From CAKVLS01 sp045534265 (GTDB taxonomy: Bacteria; Bacillota; Clostridia; Christensenellales; UBA1242): a DNA stretch of 64,000 nt. Within the stretch, counting starts at the first letter, position 1; the number at the start of each line of letters is the position of its first letter. The stretch covers positions 62,001 through 126,000 of the forward strand of contig JAZSJH010000007.1 of the NCBI GenBank assembly GCA_045534265.1. The letters are read 5' to 3'. A program made the position numbers and the translations under genes. This document shows positions 44,425 to 52,841 of the stretch, one piece after another. The notes beneath the pieces are model-generated. The model was not told the DNA's origin and did not search any database. It saw only the letters and a list, made by a program, of their open reading frames with translations.

Positions 44425-44509
44425 CCAATTGTTTATTAAAATTTGAAAAAAATTTATATAATAAAACCATCAAAGAGCAAAAAGCTCAAAAAAAAAGGGG
44501 GAAACAAAT

Positions 44510-45718
44510 ATGAAAAAACACTTAAAATATGTAGGCAGAGGACTTGCTGCTATGTCACTTTTGATTTGTACAGGTGCGGGATTTGCTGGTTGTGGCAAAA
44601 ATCCTAACACAGAAGCCCAAGTTATGACACTATCTGTAAACCCAGGCGTAGAATTTATTGTTGACGAAGAAGACAAAGTAGTATCTGTTACTGCAAGCAA
44701 CGAAGACGGCGCGTATATTCTAAATCATTTTTCTGATTTTACAGGAATGAGTGCAAAAGATGCTGCGTTGAAATTTTTGGAGCTTTCAGAAGAATATGGT
44801 TTTGTTGTAGAGGGTTATACTGATGGCGAAACATTTACAATTTCTGTATCAGGTGAAGGTGCACAAGACCTTTATAATGATGTAAAAGCAAAAATCCAAA
44901 CAAAAGCTACAGAGCTTGGACTTGAAATTGGCAGTATGGTAAAAATTACTGAAAGCAAGCTTGAAGAAATGATTGAAGAGTGCTATCAAGAATACACAGA
45001 GGCAGAAATTGCTGCAATGGACGAAGAAGAACTTTTGGAACTATTGCAAAAGTCACGTGAAGAAACAGAAGGTTTGTTTACAGACGAACAAAGACTAGAG
45101 TACTACAAAGACAGAGCAAAACAAATTTTTGAATCAAGAATTTCAGCCATTAACGAATATATCAATGACAAAGCTACACATCTAGCTGCATTAAAAAGCC
45201 AAATCGAAGCTCACCTTACTGGAGAAGTAAAGAGCTTGATTCAAGGAGCTTATGGTGCAATTGATACTCAATTTAACACATTGTTTGCAGAAGTAGAAAC
45301 ATTGTCAGTAAATTATATCGCAGCAAAACAAGAATATCTTGATGCTGTAGATACATATAAACAAGCAGTAGAAGCTGGCGTAGAATCTGCAATCACTGCA
45401 GCAAAAACTGCTCTAGATGATGCAAAGGCAGCAGCTGAAGCAATAGCTGAACAACTAGAAACTGCAAGAGCTCAAGCAAAAGAAAACTTTATGAACGCTG
45501 TAAAAACTAATGTACATACAGATAACTTTAGTCAATTTATAAACAAAATTAATGATTTTGTAGAAGATATTAACGGTATTATCCAAAATATCCAAATCCC
45601 AGGCATCACAATTGAAGGAATTGATATTGAAAAAGAAATCAAAGATAATATCGACAGCTTTAGAGATGGTTTCAAAGCCGGAATCGAAAATCCTTGGGGA
45701 ACTCCTGTAGCTGAATAA
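44510..45718 (+). CDS. Lipoprotein with an RsgI-like domain and long helical C-terminus
   Basis: A 402-residue exported lipoprotein. The lipobox AGFAGC places lipidated Cys at residue 28. Residues 37-120 resemble the middle domain of anti-sigma factor RsgI: a strand with NPGVEFIVDEEDKVVSV followed by NEDG, then a helix and a closing strand (FTISVSGEG). The cytoplasmic RsgI_N domain and membrane helix are absent. Residues 150-340 are Glu/Ala-rich helix, probably coiled coil; a short Ile-rich end follows. No sigma factor gene is adjacent. GGGGGA precedes the start. The role is unknown; an envelope sensor or scaffold is inference. Confidence 0.7.
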   Translation: MKKHLKYVGRGLAAMSLLICTGAGFAGCGKNPNTEAQVMTLSVNPGVEFIVDEEDKVVSVTASNEDGAYILNHFSDFTGMSAKDAALKFLELSEEYGFVVEGYTDGETFTISVSGEGAQDLYNDVKAKIQTKATELGLEIGSMVKITESKLEEMIEECYQEYTEAEIAAMDEEELLELLQKSREETEGLFTDEQRLEYYKDRAKQIFESRISAINEYINDKATHLAALKSQIEAHLTGEVKSLIQGAYGAIDTQFNTLFAEVETLSVNYIAAKQEYLDAVDTYKQAVEAGVESAITAAKTALDDAKAAAEAIAEQLETARAQAKENFMNAVKTNVHTDNFSQFINKINDFVEDINGIIQNIQIPGITIEGIDIEKEIKDNIDSFRDGFKAGIENPWGTPVAE

Positions 45719-45728
45719 TGATAAAAAT

Positions 45729-45761
45729 AAAAAAAAGACTTGGAAATTCAAGTCTTTTTTT
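45729..45761. terminator. Bidirectional hairpin terminator
   Basis: A 12-bp stem AAAAAAGACTTG/CAAGTCTTTTTT between the convergent lipoprotein and 45766 genes. Confidence 0.87.
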
Positions 45762-45765
45762 GTTT

Positions 45766-46317
45766 TTAATCTTTTATATCTTCGTCTATCTCTGATGGGT
45801 GATGTTTTGGTGGCGGCATAATAAGAAAGGCTTTTTTGTATTCTCTTAGGTAATCTCCCGGAGTTATCATTCTTATTGGACCTTCGCCGTCACTACCATC
45901 AAGGTCTAAGTCAAAAGCACATAAGTTTTTATATGCAAGAATAGGAATTTTCTTTTTTGTTTTTAGTTTCTTTACCCTGTGGGCATACATCTTATCGCAA
46001 AAAGTAGCAGGCCTTGCTCTATAAACAACTCCGTCATCAGCTTGGTACTCTATCAATACCTGATATTCTTTTGCGCTACCTTTTTTCTCTCCAGTCCCAG
46101 GAATAACCGTTGCACTATGGAATTTGCCCACATATCTTTTGCCGTATCTATGTAGTGTGCGTTGGTCTATTTGATTATATTTTTTCCATTTACTCTTTGA
46201 CCAAGCGTTAAAAATAATAGCAAAGAAAATTCCTAATACAAATAATCCACCACCAGCAAAGGCAAGAATAGTAGTTATGCCATCTAAAGTAGCGGCGTTA
46301 AAATTGATTGCTCCCAT
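45766..46317 (-). CDS. Single-pass membrane protein of unknown function
   Basis: A 183-residue protein with one membrane helix (about 12-38), a basic stretch (WSKSKWKKYNQIDQRTLHRYG) and a beta-rich domain (KEYQVLIEYQADDGVVYRAR) that ends with a Pro/His-rich tail. I do not recognise a named family. AAGGAG precedes the ATG. It begins two bases after the SDR stop, so the two are one message. An SDR-membrane protein partnership is only suggested by this linkage. Confidence 0.55.
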   Translation of the reverse strand: MGAINFNAATLDGITTILAFAGGGLFVLGIFFAIIFNAWSKSKWKKYNQIDQRTLHRYGKRYVGKFHSATVIPGTGEKKGSAKEYQVLIEYQADDGVVYRARPATFCDKMYAHRVKKLKTKKKIPILAYKNLCAFDLDLDGSDGEGPIRMITPGDYLREYKKAFLIMPPPKHHPSEIDEDIKD

Positions 46318-46319
46318 AA

Positions 46320-47144
46320 TTATTCTCCTTTTTGTTTTTTAGGCTTTTCTTTTAATAATATCTTAAATATTCCTAGCTGCATCTTTGCTGGAACAAGGTT
46401 TAGAAGTTTTAGTTTTACGCTTGCGTTTTTTGTGTATACAAATTTAGGTTTTTTCTTGTTTAATATTTTCAAAACAAGCTTTCCTATTTTTTCTGCAGGG
46501 ATAGCACCACCTTGTTGACTATCAACAATCTTTTTGAAATTGTTAGTATATCCTTTGTACATTACAGTATTTGATACTAGTCTATCTAAAGCATTGCTTG
46601 AACTACTTATAAGTTCAGTCTTTACAGCGCCCGGTCTTAGTGTTATGACATCTATGCCAAGTAGCCCCAATTCCATACGAAGCCCTTCTGCATAGGCATC
46701 AAGTGCTTTTTTAGAAATAGAGTAGATAGAGTTAAAAGGTAAGATTTTGTTTGGAGCTAGTTCACTAGTTGTGATTATTATTTTACCTTTGTTTTTCATA
46801 ATAAGCGGATAAAACATTTTGTTAATACGATAAACGCCAAACAAATTAACATTAAATATCTTTACAAATTCTTCTTCAGTTATTTCAATAAGTGAGTTCA
46901 TCATTATAATTCCCGCAAAGTTTATGATTGCATCAAGACTCTCTGTTTCTTTTGATATCTTATCATAAGCTTTTTGAATACTTGCGGTGTTTGTTACATC
47001 AACAATTATTTGCTCTATATTTTCATTTTGTGTTTCGCTTTTGTTTATGTCCAAGCTATAAACAAAATACCCGTTTTCTGCAAGGTGGTTACAAACGGCT
47101 TTTCCCATTCCGCTAGCGCCACCGGTTACTAAAACTTTTTTCAT
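46320..47144 (-). CDS. Short-chain dehydrogenase/reductase
   Basis: A 274-residue NAD(P)-dependent oxidoreductase: Rossmann loop TGGASGMG (residues 7-14), NFAG at 75-78 in place of the usual NNAG, and Tyr141/Lys145 (YSISK) in the active site. The RPGAVKTEL segment follows it. The expected catalytic Ser is replaced in sequence by a TTSEL stretch that still supplies Ser127. The C-terminus is basic. It has its own promoter (TTGACC, 18 bp, TATAAT) and AGGAG. It leads into the 45766 gene. Confidence 0.85.
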   Translation of the reverse strand: MKKVLVTGGASGMGKAVCNHLAENGYFVYSLDINKSETQNENIEQIIVDVTNTASIQKAYDKISKETESLDAIINFAGIIMMNSLIEITEEEFVKIFNVNLFGVYRINKMFYPLIMKNKGKIIITTSELAPNKILPFNSIYSISKKALDAYAEGLRMELGLLGIDVITLRPGAVKTELISSSSNALDRLVSNTVMYKGYTNNFKKIVDSQQGGAIPAEKIGKLVLKILNKKKPKFVYTKNASVKLKLLNLVPAKMQLGIFKILLKEKPKKQKGE

Positions 47145-47161
47145 AAATTACTCCTAAAGTG

Positions 47162-47191
47162 ATTATACAAAAAGTCTGTCACAAAGGTCAA
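47162..47191 (-). promoter_or_regulatory. Promoter of the SDR-membrane protein unit
   Basis: On the minus strand TTGACC (47186-47191), an 18-bp spacer and TATAAT (47162-47167), shortly before AGGAG and the ATG at 47144. Confidence 0.6.
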
Positions 47192-47265
47192 GAAAACAAC
47201 AAAGTTTTAAGGTTTTTGTATTTTGAAAAATTAGTTTATTATCACAACAATATACCCCTATTTGT

Positions 47266-47294
47266 TTGACAAAAAACGACTTATTATATAAACT
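47266..47294 (+). promoter_or_regulatory. Promoter of the galU-like gene
   Basis: TTGACA (47266-47271), a 17-bp spacer and TAAACT (47289-47294), the same hexamer pair seen at tRNA-Ser. Confidence 0.55.
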
Positions 47295-47308
47295 AAAGGT
47301 GGTTAAAT

Positions 47309-47392
47309 ATGAGAGAAGAAATCGCAAGCTTTGGAGAGAAAATATCTTTCTTTTATGTTTACGATTTTTTATTCTTAGGAGGAAAATTATGA
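47309..47392 (+). CDS. Leader peptide ORF overlapping the galU start
   Basis: A 27-codon open frame (starts MREEIASFGEK, ends FLGGKL) begins after AAAGGTGG. It ends in TGA that overlaps the galU ATG as ATGA. The AGGAGG site of galU lies inside it. This arrangement would couple galU translation to the leader. It could be chance; no homologue is known to me. Confidence 0.4.
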   Translation: MREEIASFGEKISFFYVYDFLFLGGKL

Positions 47393-48264
47393 AAATTAAA
47401 AAAGCTGTTATTCTATGTGGTGGTTACGAAACTCGTATGCTTCCTGTATCAAAGAGTGTACCAAAGACAATGCTACCTGTTGTTGATAAACCAATTATCC
47501 ACTATATTATTGAAGAGCTAGCAGACGCTGGTGTTGAAGAAATTGCGTTTATCATTGATGACAACAAAGAACCAGTAAAACATTATTTTTCTAGAAATGA
47601 TCACCTAGAGAGTTATTTGAAAAATACTCATAGAGATGAACTTTTGAAAGAAATAATGCCAATACTAACAAAAGCAAAAATACACTTTATCGTAAGAGAT
47701 ATCGACTGCGGACCTGGCTTTGCAATTTCACTTGCAAGAGATGTAATTGGCAAAGATCCATTTATGCTATACCTAAGTGATGAGCTTGTGCTTACTCACG
47801 ATAAAAGTTGTGCTCAACAACTTATTGATGCTTATGACAAATATCAAAAACCAGTTATGGCTATCCAACCAGTTCCAATGGAACTTGTTAGAAGATATGG
47901 TATTATTGATGGCAAACAAATAGCAAAAGGTGTATATGCAGTTTCTAACATTGTAGAAAAACCAGAGCCACAAGATGCTCCAAGCAACCTAAGCTTTATT
48001 GGACCTGCAATCCTTACAAAAGAAGTATTTGAAGAAATCGAAAGACAAAGAGAAAAAGGCAACTTTGATCTTGTAATTCCATATACTTTCAAACCTTTAT
48101 TTGAAAGCGGAAAAATGCTAGCTTGCGAAATCAAAGGAAAAAGACAAGATATGGGTAACAAGTTTGGCTTTATCAAAGCAAACATTGAAGCTGGTCTTGA
48201 AAGAGATGGCATCAAAGAACCACTTATCGAATACATCAAAGAGCTTGCAAAAACACTTAAGTAA
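47389..48264 (+). CDS. galU: UTP-glucose-1-phosphate uridylyltransferase-like nucleotidyltransferase
   Basis: A 291-residue sugar-phosphate nucleotidyltransferase that should make UDP-glucose from UTP and glucose-1-phosphate. The family frame is clear: LPVSKSVPKTMLPVVDKPII, SLARDVIGKDPFMLYLSDEL, GIIDGKQIAKGVY, and a C-terminal MGNKFGFIKANIEAGLERD. The usual G-x-G-T-R loop reads GGYETR, with Glu in place of Gly. AGGAGG before the ATG at 47389 fixes the start and excludes a longer N-terminus. It ends at a hairpin. Confidence 0.85.
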   Translation: MKIKKAVILCGGYETRMLPVSKSVPKTMLPVVDKPIIHYIIEELADAGVEEIAFIIDDNKEPVKHYFSRNDHLESYLKNTHRDELLKEIMPILTKAKIHFIVRDIDCGPGFAISLARDVIGKDPFMLYLSDELVLTHDKSCAQQLIDAYDKYQKPVMAIQPVPMELVRRYGIIDGKQIAKGVYAVSNIVEKPEPQDAPSNLSFIGPAILTKEVFEEIERQREKGNFDLVIPYTFKPLFESGKMLACEIKGKRQDMGNKFGFIKANIEAGLERDGIKEPLIEYIKELAKTLK

Positions 48265-48268
48265 TAAC

Positions 48269-48301
48269 AAAAAAACAACGCCAAATTTGGTGTTGTTTTT
48301 T
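48269..48301 (+). terminator. Hairpin terminator after the galU-like gene
   Basis: AACAACGCCAAA pairs with TTTGGTGTTGTT (one G-T pair) and is followed by T residues. Confidence 0.8.
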
Positions 48302-48488
48302 ATTGCCTTTTTGTTTTTTACACAACGCAACTTAACTTTTTACTATGGTTATAAGCAAATAAAAAACCACTTGGTCGGGTAATTGTAAGATTGCCGCAAG
48401 CGCCAAATTTTGTCAATAAAAAAGTTTTGCAAGATGCTTTACTTTAGAAAAAACAAAAATCGCTATAAAGCCCGAAATAAAGGCAAAA

Positions 48489-48523
48489 TAAATACCCAAC
48501 CGACTGTTCGGTTGGGTATTTTG
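48489..48523 (-). terminator. Hairpin terminator downstream of enolase
   Basis: AATACCCAACCGA (48491-48503) pairs with TCGGTTGGGTATT (48508-48520), a 13-bp G-C-rich stem, 45 bp past the enolase stop. Confidence 0.85.
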
Positions 48524-48567
48524 TTTATGCAAAAATTATTACATATTAATTAGTCAAAATGATATTC

Positions 48568-49881
48568 TTATTTTAGGTTGAAGAATGTCTTTTTGCCAAG
48601 GTATCTAGCAGCTGAGCCAAGCTCTTCTTCGATACGAAGTAGTTGATTGTATTTTGCAACTCTGTCTGTTCTAGATGGAGCGCCAGTTTTGATTTGACCT
48701 GCGTTTAGAGCAACAGACAAGTCAGCGATTGTTACGTCTTCTGTTTCACCACTTCTGTGAGATACAACTGCTGTGTAACCAGCTCTGTTTGCCATTTGAA
48801 TAGCGTTCAAAGTTTCAGTTAAAGTACCGATTTGGTTAAGCTTGATTAGGATAGAATTTGTAACGCCAAGGTCAATACCTTTTGCTAGTCTGTCTGTGTT
48901 TGTAACAAATAGGTCATCACCTACAAGTTGGATTTTCTTTCCAAGTTTAGCTGTCATTACTTTCCAGCCTTCCCAATCTTCTTCTGCAAGACCATCTTCC
49001 AAAGAGATGATTGGGTATTTGTCAGCCATCTTATCCCAGTAAGCAACCATTTCTTCCATAGTGAATTCTTCACCAGTTTTCCAGAAATAGTAGTTTCCTT
49101 CGTGACCGATTTTCTTTGCTTCTTCATACATTTCTGTAGCTGCTGCGTCAATTGCGATACAGAAATCTTCGCCTGGTTTGTAACCAGCTTTTTCGATTGC
49201 TTCTACGATTGATTGAAGAGCTTCTTCATCACTCTTTAGGTTTGGAGCGAAACCGCCTTCGTCACCAACAGCTGTAGAGTAGCCTTTTGCTTTAAGAACT
49301 GATTTTAGATTGTGGAATACTTCTGCACACCATCTAAGTCCTTCTGCAAAAGATTTAGCACCAACAGGCATTACCATAAACTCTTGAACGTTTACGCTAT
49401 TGTCTGCGTGTTTACCACCGTTAAGAATGTTCATCATAGGAACAGGAAGTGTTGTTGCATTGCAACCACCAACATAATTATATAAAGGAAGACCTACAGC
49501 TTCTGCTGCTGCTTTAGCAACTGCAAGAGATACACCAAGGATAGCATTTGCGCCTAGTCTACCTTTGTTTGGTGTTCCGTCCAAAGCAATCATAGCTTCG
49601 TCAATCTCCGCTTGGTTTAGAGCGTTCATACCAAGGATTAAATCTTTGATTTCAGTGTTCACAGCATTAACTGCTTTTTCTACTGATTTTCCTAGGTAGT
49701 TTGCTTTGTCGCCATCTCTAAGTTCTACTGCTTCGAATGATCCAGTAGAAGCGCCGCTTGGAACTGCTGCTCTACCAACATAAGATTCGTCAACAACAAC
49801 TTCAACTTCAACAGTTGGGTTGCCTCTGCTGTCTAGGACTTGTCTTCCAACAACATCTGTAATTTCAATGTAATTTTTCAT
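48568..49881 (-). CDS. eno: Enolase
   Basis: Converts 2-phosphoglycerate to phosphoenolpyruvate in glycolysis. The 437 residues match the family throughout: VLDSRGNPTVEVEVV, SGASTGSFEAVELRDGD, GDEGGFAPNL, ISLEDGLAEEDW (metal Glu/Asp), GDDLFVTNT and SHRSGETEDVTIADL (catalytic Lys and Ser region). It has its own strong promoter and a leader of about 78 bases, and ends at a strong hairpin. Likely highly expressed. Confidence 0.98.
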   Translation of the reverse strand: MKNYIEITDVVGRQVLDSRGNPTVEVEVVVDESYVGRAAVPSGASTGSFEAVELRDGDKANYLGKSVEKAVNAVNTEIKDLILGMNALNQAEIDEAMIALDGTPNKGRLGANAILGVSLAVAKAAAEAVGLPLYNYVGGCNATTLPVPMMNILNGGKHADNSVNVQEFMVMPVGAKSFAEGLRWCAEVFHNLKSVLKAKGYSTAVGDEGGFAPNLKSDEEALQSIVEAIEKAGYKPGEDFCIAIDAAATEMYEEAKKIGHEGNYYFWKTGEEFTMEEMVAYWDKMADKYPIISLEDGLAEEDWEGWKVMTAKLGKKIQLVGDDLFVTNTDRLAKGIDLGVTNSILIKLNQIGTLTETLNAIQMANRAGYTAVVSHRSGETEDVTIADLSVALNAGQIKTGAPSRTDRVAKYNQLLRIEEELGSAARYLGKKTFFNLK

Positions 49882-49965
49882 TTTGACCCCTTTTATAAGT
49901 AAATAATAAATTAGTTTTTTTGTAAATATTCTTGAGAAAAATTCCCCTTCAAAATTTACACTCTA

Positions 49966-49994
49966 ATTATATCTTTTGAGCCTTTTATAGTCAA
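49966..49994 (-). promoter_or_regulatory. Promoter of enolase
   Basis: On the minus strand TTGACT (49989-49994), a 17-bp spacer and TATAAT (49966-49971). The start of transcription should be near 49959. Confidence 0.75.
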
Positions 49995-50164
49995 ATGTTT
50001 TGGGGTAGGATAGAAATGCTTTTTGAAAAAGTTTTGTGATTATTTTGTTAGATTATAGGCAAATAAAAACCTAAGATTATTATATTCATTAAAGGCTTTT
50101 ATTTTTTTAGATATAAAATATACTAATCATATATTTTTGTGTTATAATCACAATAGGAGATATT

Positions 50165-51082
50165 ATGATAGATAAAATTTTAGAAAGAGCAAAAAAACTA
50201 AATGTGCAAATAGATAGTGTTATAATAGAAAAAGAAGGGATTATATTAAAACGTTTAATAAATGATTTGGGATTGCATGAACTTAGATCTTGTAGCAAAT
50301 TACTTACAGCATTTGCTTGCGGTATTGCGATAGCTGAAAATAAAAAATGCAAATATACAAACAAACCATTGTCGCTTGATACAGAAGTCTATTCAACACT
50401 TGCTGCAATTTATGATGGAAATATCCCAAGCCAAGTTCAAGAGTGGACAATAAAAACACTGCTTACACATTCGACTGGGTATAACAAAATGTTGTTTAAT
50501 GAAAAACATATAAAAAATATTGGACATAACCAAAAAGATTTATTTAATGAGTTGTTCTCAACGCCTATTACATATAAGACGAACAAACATTTTACTTATA
50601 GCAATATAGAACCTTACTTATTTTCTGTATTCTTTCAAGAAAACTTTGGCATAAGTCTTGCTGACTATGTTGCAGAAAAAATATTTAAGCCACTAGGAAT
50701 AAAAGAATACAAATGGAATAATATAGGCAATTATTGTGCGGGTGCAACAGGATTATATTTAAGGTTTGAAGACTTTCATAAAATAGGTCAACTTTTAATG
50801 CATGGTGGCAAATATAATAATGTCCAAGTTGTTCCGCAAGAATGGATTAAAGAAATGACAAAGAAACAAATAAAACGTCCATTTTATTTTAAGTTCAAAA
50901 CAATATTACCAAAGCTTGGTATAGGTTATCACATCTGGATTTCGCATAAAGGAATTATTTATAGAGATGGCAGCGGCGGGCAATATATTATTTGCAATCA
51001 CAAAAAAAATCAATTAACTACAGTAATGTCCACACAGAAAAATATGTTACTAGTAAAAAAGTGCCTAAAAGGACTTGTGTAA
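50165..51082 (+). CDS. Serine hydrolase of the beta-lactamase/penicillin-binding fold
   Basis: A 305-residue protein without a signal peptide. The S-x-x-K nucleophile motif is Ser42-Cys-Ser-Lys45, the Y-x-N motif Tyr145-Ser-Asn147 and the third box RDGSGGQY near residue 268. Family features include LLTHSTGYN (the lid before the second motif) and IFKPLGIKEYKW. The class C-like group contains esterases, D-aminopeptidases and true lactamases. The lack of export makes a cytoplasmic esterase or peptidase more likely than antibiotic resistance. AGGAG precedes the start, with TATAAT at 50143-50148. Confidence 0.8.
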   Translation: MIDKILERAKKLNVQIDSVIIEKEGIILKRLINDLGLHELRSCSKLLTAFACGIAIAENKKCKYTNKPLSLDTEVYSTLAAIYDGNIPSQVQEWTIKTLLTHSTGYNKMLFNEKHIKNIGHNQKDLFNELFSTPITYKTNKHFTYSNIEPYLFSVFFQENFGISLADYVAEKIFKPLGIKEYKWNNIGNYCAGATGLYLRFEDFHKIGQLLMHGGKYNNVQVVPQEWIKEMTKKQIKRPFYFKFKTILPKLGIGYHIWISHKGIIYRDGSGGQYIICNHKKNQLTTVMSTQKNMLLVKKCLKGLV

Positions 51083-51090
51083 TTACAATA

Positions 51091-51120
51091 AAAAACACCC
51101 AAAATTTTGGGCGTTTTTTT
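51091..51120. terminator. Hairpin terminator between convergent genes
   Basis: On the minus strand AACGCCCAAAA pairs with TTTTGGGTGTT (one G-U pair) and has a U run. On the plus strand the same place has an A-C mismatch, so it should act better for the GH13 gene. Confidence 0.75.
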
Positions 51121-51125
51121 ATTAA

Positions 51126-52730
51126 TTATTTTGTTCTTTTTAAGATTGCGAATTGATATGGTTTTAGACCATTTTCTACTGCGAAGTTGCTGTATAGTAG
51201 TTTTGCGTTGTCTAGTTTTATAGGTCTCACTTCGTTTGAAATGTTTGCAACAACATCAAGTTCATAAGTAGGAGTTTTTACTTTGTATCCCACAACGCCT
51301 TTTTTGCGGTAGAATTTGTATTTTGCTGTGATTAAATCTTCGCCATATTCATTTCTAACAGCAAGCATTTTTGAATAATGATTTAGGATAGAGTCTTTAT
51401 CTTTGATAGATTTTTCTACGTTAACTGTCTTGTAGTTGCTGTTCACATATGTCCAAGGAGTAGCTGTTGAAAATCCTGCATTTTTTGTTTTGTCCCATTG
51501 CATTACTGTACGGCTGTGGTCACGAGAAAACTCTTTTAGTCTTTCAAACTCTCTTTGAACTTCTTCTTCGTCTTTTGCATTGTCAAAAATCATCTTTGCA
51601 TTTACGTCTTTGAAGTCTTTAGGTGATTTGAATGGGTAGTTTTCCATACCAATTTCTTCGCCGTTGTAAATTACTGGAGTACCCTTTAGCATATACATAA
51701 GTCCTGCAAGGCAAATAGCTGCGTTTTTAGGATCTTTTTCGGCTCTTACTTTACTTACAAGTCTAGCATAGTCGTGGTTTAACCAGAAAAGTACTGCCCA
51801 ACCATTTTTTGTAGAAAGGTTTGTCTTGTATTTCAAAGTTTTAAGAAGGGCTTTTGTGTTAACAGTAAAGTCTTTGTTAAATGTATCCATTTGTTCAAAG
51901 CTAAAGATCATATCTAGTTCTTTTTGAGTTGTGTATTTGATAAGGTCTTTCTTTGTAGGATCTCCACCAAGTTCGCCCATAGTAACTAAGTTGTTACGAG
52001 TGAAGGTTTTGTTAAGTCTTTTTAGATATTCGTGGTTATTTGGTCTGTTAGAGAATGACTTGTAAGTTCTCTTTAGGTCTTTTGCATCAGCAAAAGTCAA
52101 GTCTTTACCAATATGAGAAATTGCATCAACTCTAAATCCGTCAACATCAAGACTGCCATAGTAGTCGATTACTTTTTCCATCTCTACAAAAGCTGTTTCG
52201 CATTCGTAGTTGATATCAGGCATTTTGTTTGAGAATATTTTTAGATAATATTGTTTTCTTTTTTCGCTGTATTTCCAAGCAGAGCCTGAGAAGAATGAAA
52301 TCCAGTTGTTTGGTGGGCACATTTTGCCGTCTACCATTTTGCCGTCTTTCCATACATAAAAATCAGTGAAAGGCTCAATTTTCTTTTCGCTCTTTACAAA
52401 CCAAGCACATTCATCAGATGTGTGGTTTAGTACAAGGTCGATTACAACCTTGATACCTCTTGCGTGAGCTTCTTTGATAAGCTTTTTAAGGTCGGCCATT
52501 TTGCCATACATTTTGTCTATTTTGTAATAGTCTCTTACATCATAGCCGTTGTCGTCCATTGGAGAATCATAAAAAGGACAAATCCAAATAAAGTTAACGC
52601 CAATGCTTTTGATATAATCTAATTTTTCGGTAATACCATTTAGGTCGCCGATACCATCATCATTGCTATCATTAAAACTTCTAATATAAATTTGATAGCC
52701 AACTGCGTTTTTCCACCAAACATTTTCCAT
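51126..52730 (-). CDS. GH13 alpha-glucosidase (oligo-1,6-glucosidase-like)
   Basis: A 534-residue alpha-amylase family enzyme without a signal peptide, hence intracellular. Its (beta/alpha)8 motifs: N-terminal WWKNAVGYQIYIRSF, VIDLVLNHTSDE, DGFRVDAISHIG (catalytic Asp nucleophile), VTMGELGG (acid/base Glu) and LFWLNHDYAR (third Asp). This pattern fits oligo-1,6-glucosidase or related enzymes that degrade imported maltose or isomaltose oligosaccharides. The ATG at 52730 follows GGGAG and starts the conserved domain. It lies downstream of the Gfo/Idh gene's own terminator, so it is expressed separately. Confidence 0.88.
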   Translation of the reverse strand: MENVWWKNAVGYQIYIRSFNDSNDDGIGDLNGITEKLDYIKSIGVNFIWICPFYDSPMDDNGYDVRDYYKIDKMYGKMADLKKLIKEAHARGIKVVIDLVLNHTSDECAWFVKSEKKIEPFTDFYVWKDGKMVDGKMCPPNNWISFFSGSAWKYSEKRKQYYLKIFSNKMPDINYECETAFVEMEKVIDYYGSLDVDGFRVDAISHIGKDLTFADAKDLKRTYKSFSNRPNNHEYLKRLNKTFTRNNLVTMGELGGDPTKKDLIKYTTQKELDMIFSFEQMDTFNKDFTVNTKALLKTLKYKTNLSTKNGWAVLFWLNHDYARLVSKVRAEKDPKNAAICLAGLMYMLKGTPVIYNGEEIGMENYPFKSPKDFKDVNAKMIFDNAKDEEEVQREFERLKEFSRDHSRTVMQWDKTKNAGFSTATPWTYVNSNYKTVNVEKSIKDKDSILNHYSKMLAVRNEYGEDLITAKYKFYRKKGVVGYKVKTPTYELDVVANISNEVRPIKLDNAKLLYSNFAVENGLKPYQFAILKRTK

Positions 52731-52807
52731 AAAATAAAAACTCCCTTTTTTATTTGTTAAATTTAGTATACAAAAAACTTTGCAAAATAAAAAGCAAATT
52801 ACATAAA

Positions 52808-52838
52808 AAAACGGAAACAAATGTTTGTTTCCGCTATT
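52808..52838 (-). terminator. Hairpin terminator after the Gfo/Idh gene
   Basis: CGGAAACAAA (52812-52821) pairs with TTTGTTTCCG (52824-52833), followed on the minus strand by a U run, next to the stop at 52842. Confidence 0.83.
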
Positions 52839-52841
52839 TTG

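Larger units (their letters stand above)
48265..48567. other. Intergenic region between galU-like and enolase genes
   Basis: About 300 bases without a recognisable gene, bounded by the galU and enolase terminators. Between 48303 and 48488 I see no hairpin, promoter or conserved frame. It may be spacer or decayed sequence. Confidence 0.6.

Noticed and set aside
47266..47388. A longer N-terminus for the GalU-like protein
   Set aside because: The extra residues overlap the promoter and leader, and the conserved domain begins exactly at the ATG preceded by AGGAGG.
48303..48488. Hidden small gene or RNA between galU-like and eno
   Set aside because: No frame with a ribosome-binding site, no promoter and no stable fold was found by eye.
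50165..51082. Antibiotic-resistance beta-lactamase
   Set aside because: The protein has no signal peptide, and the class C-like fold is shared by many esterases and peptidases; resistance cannot be supported.
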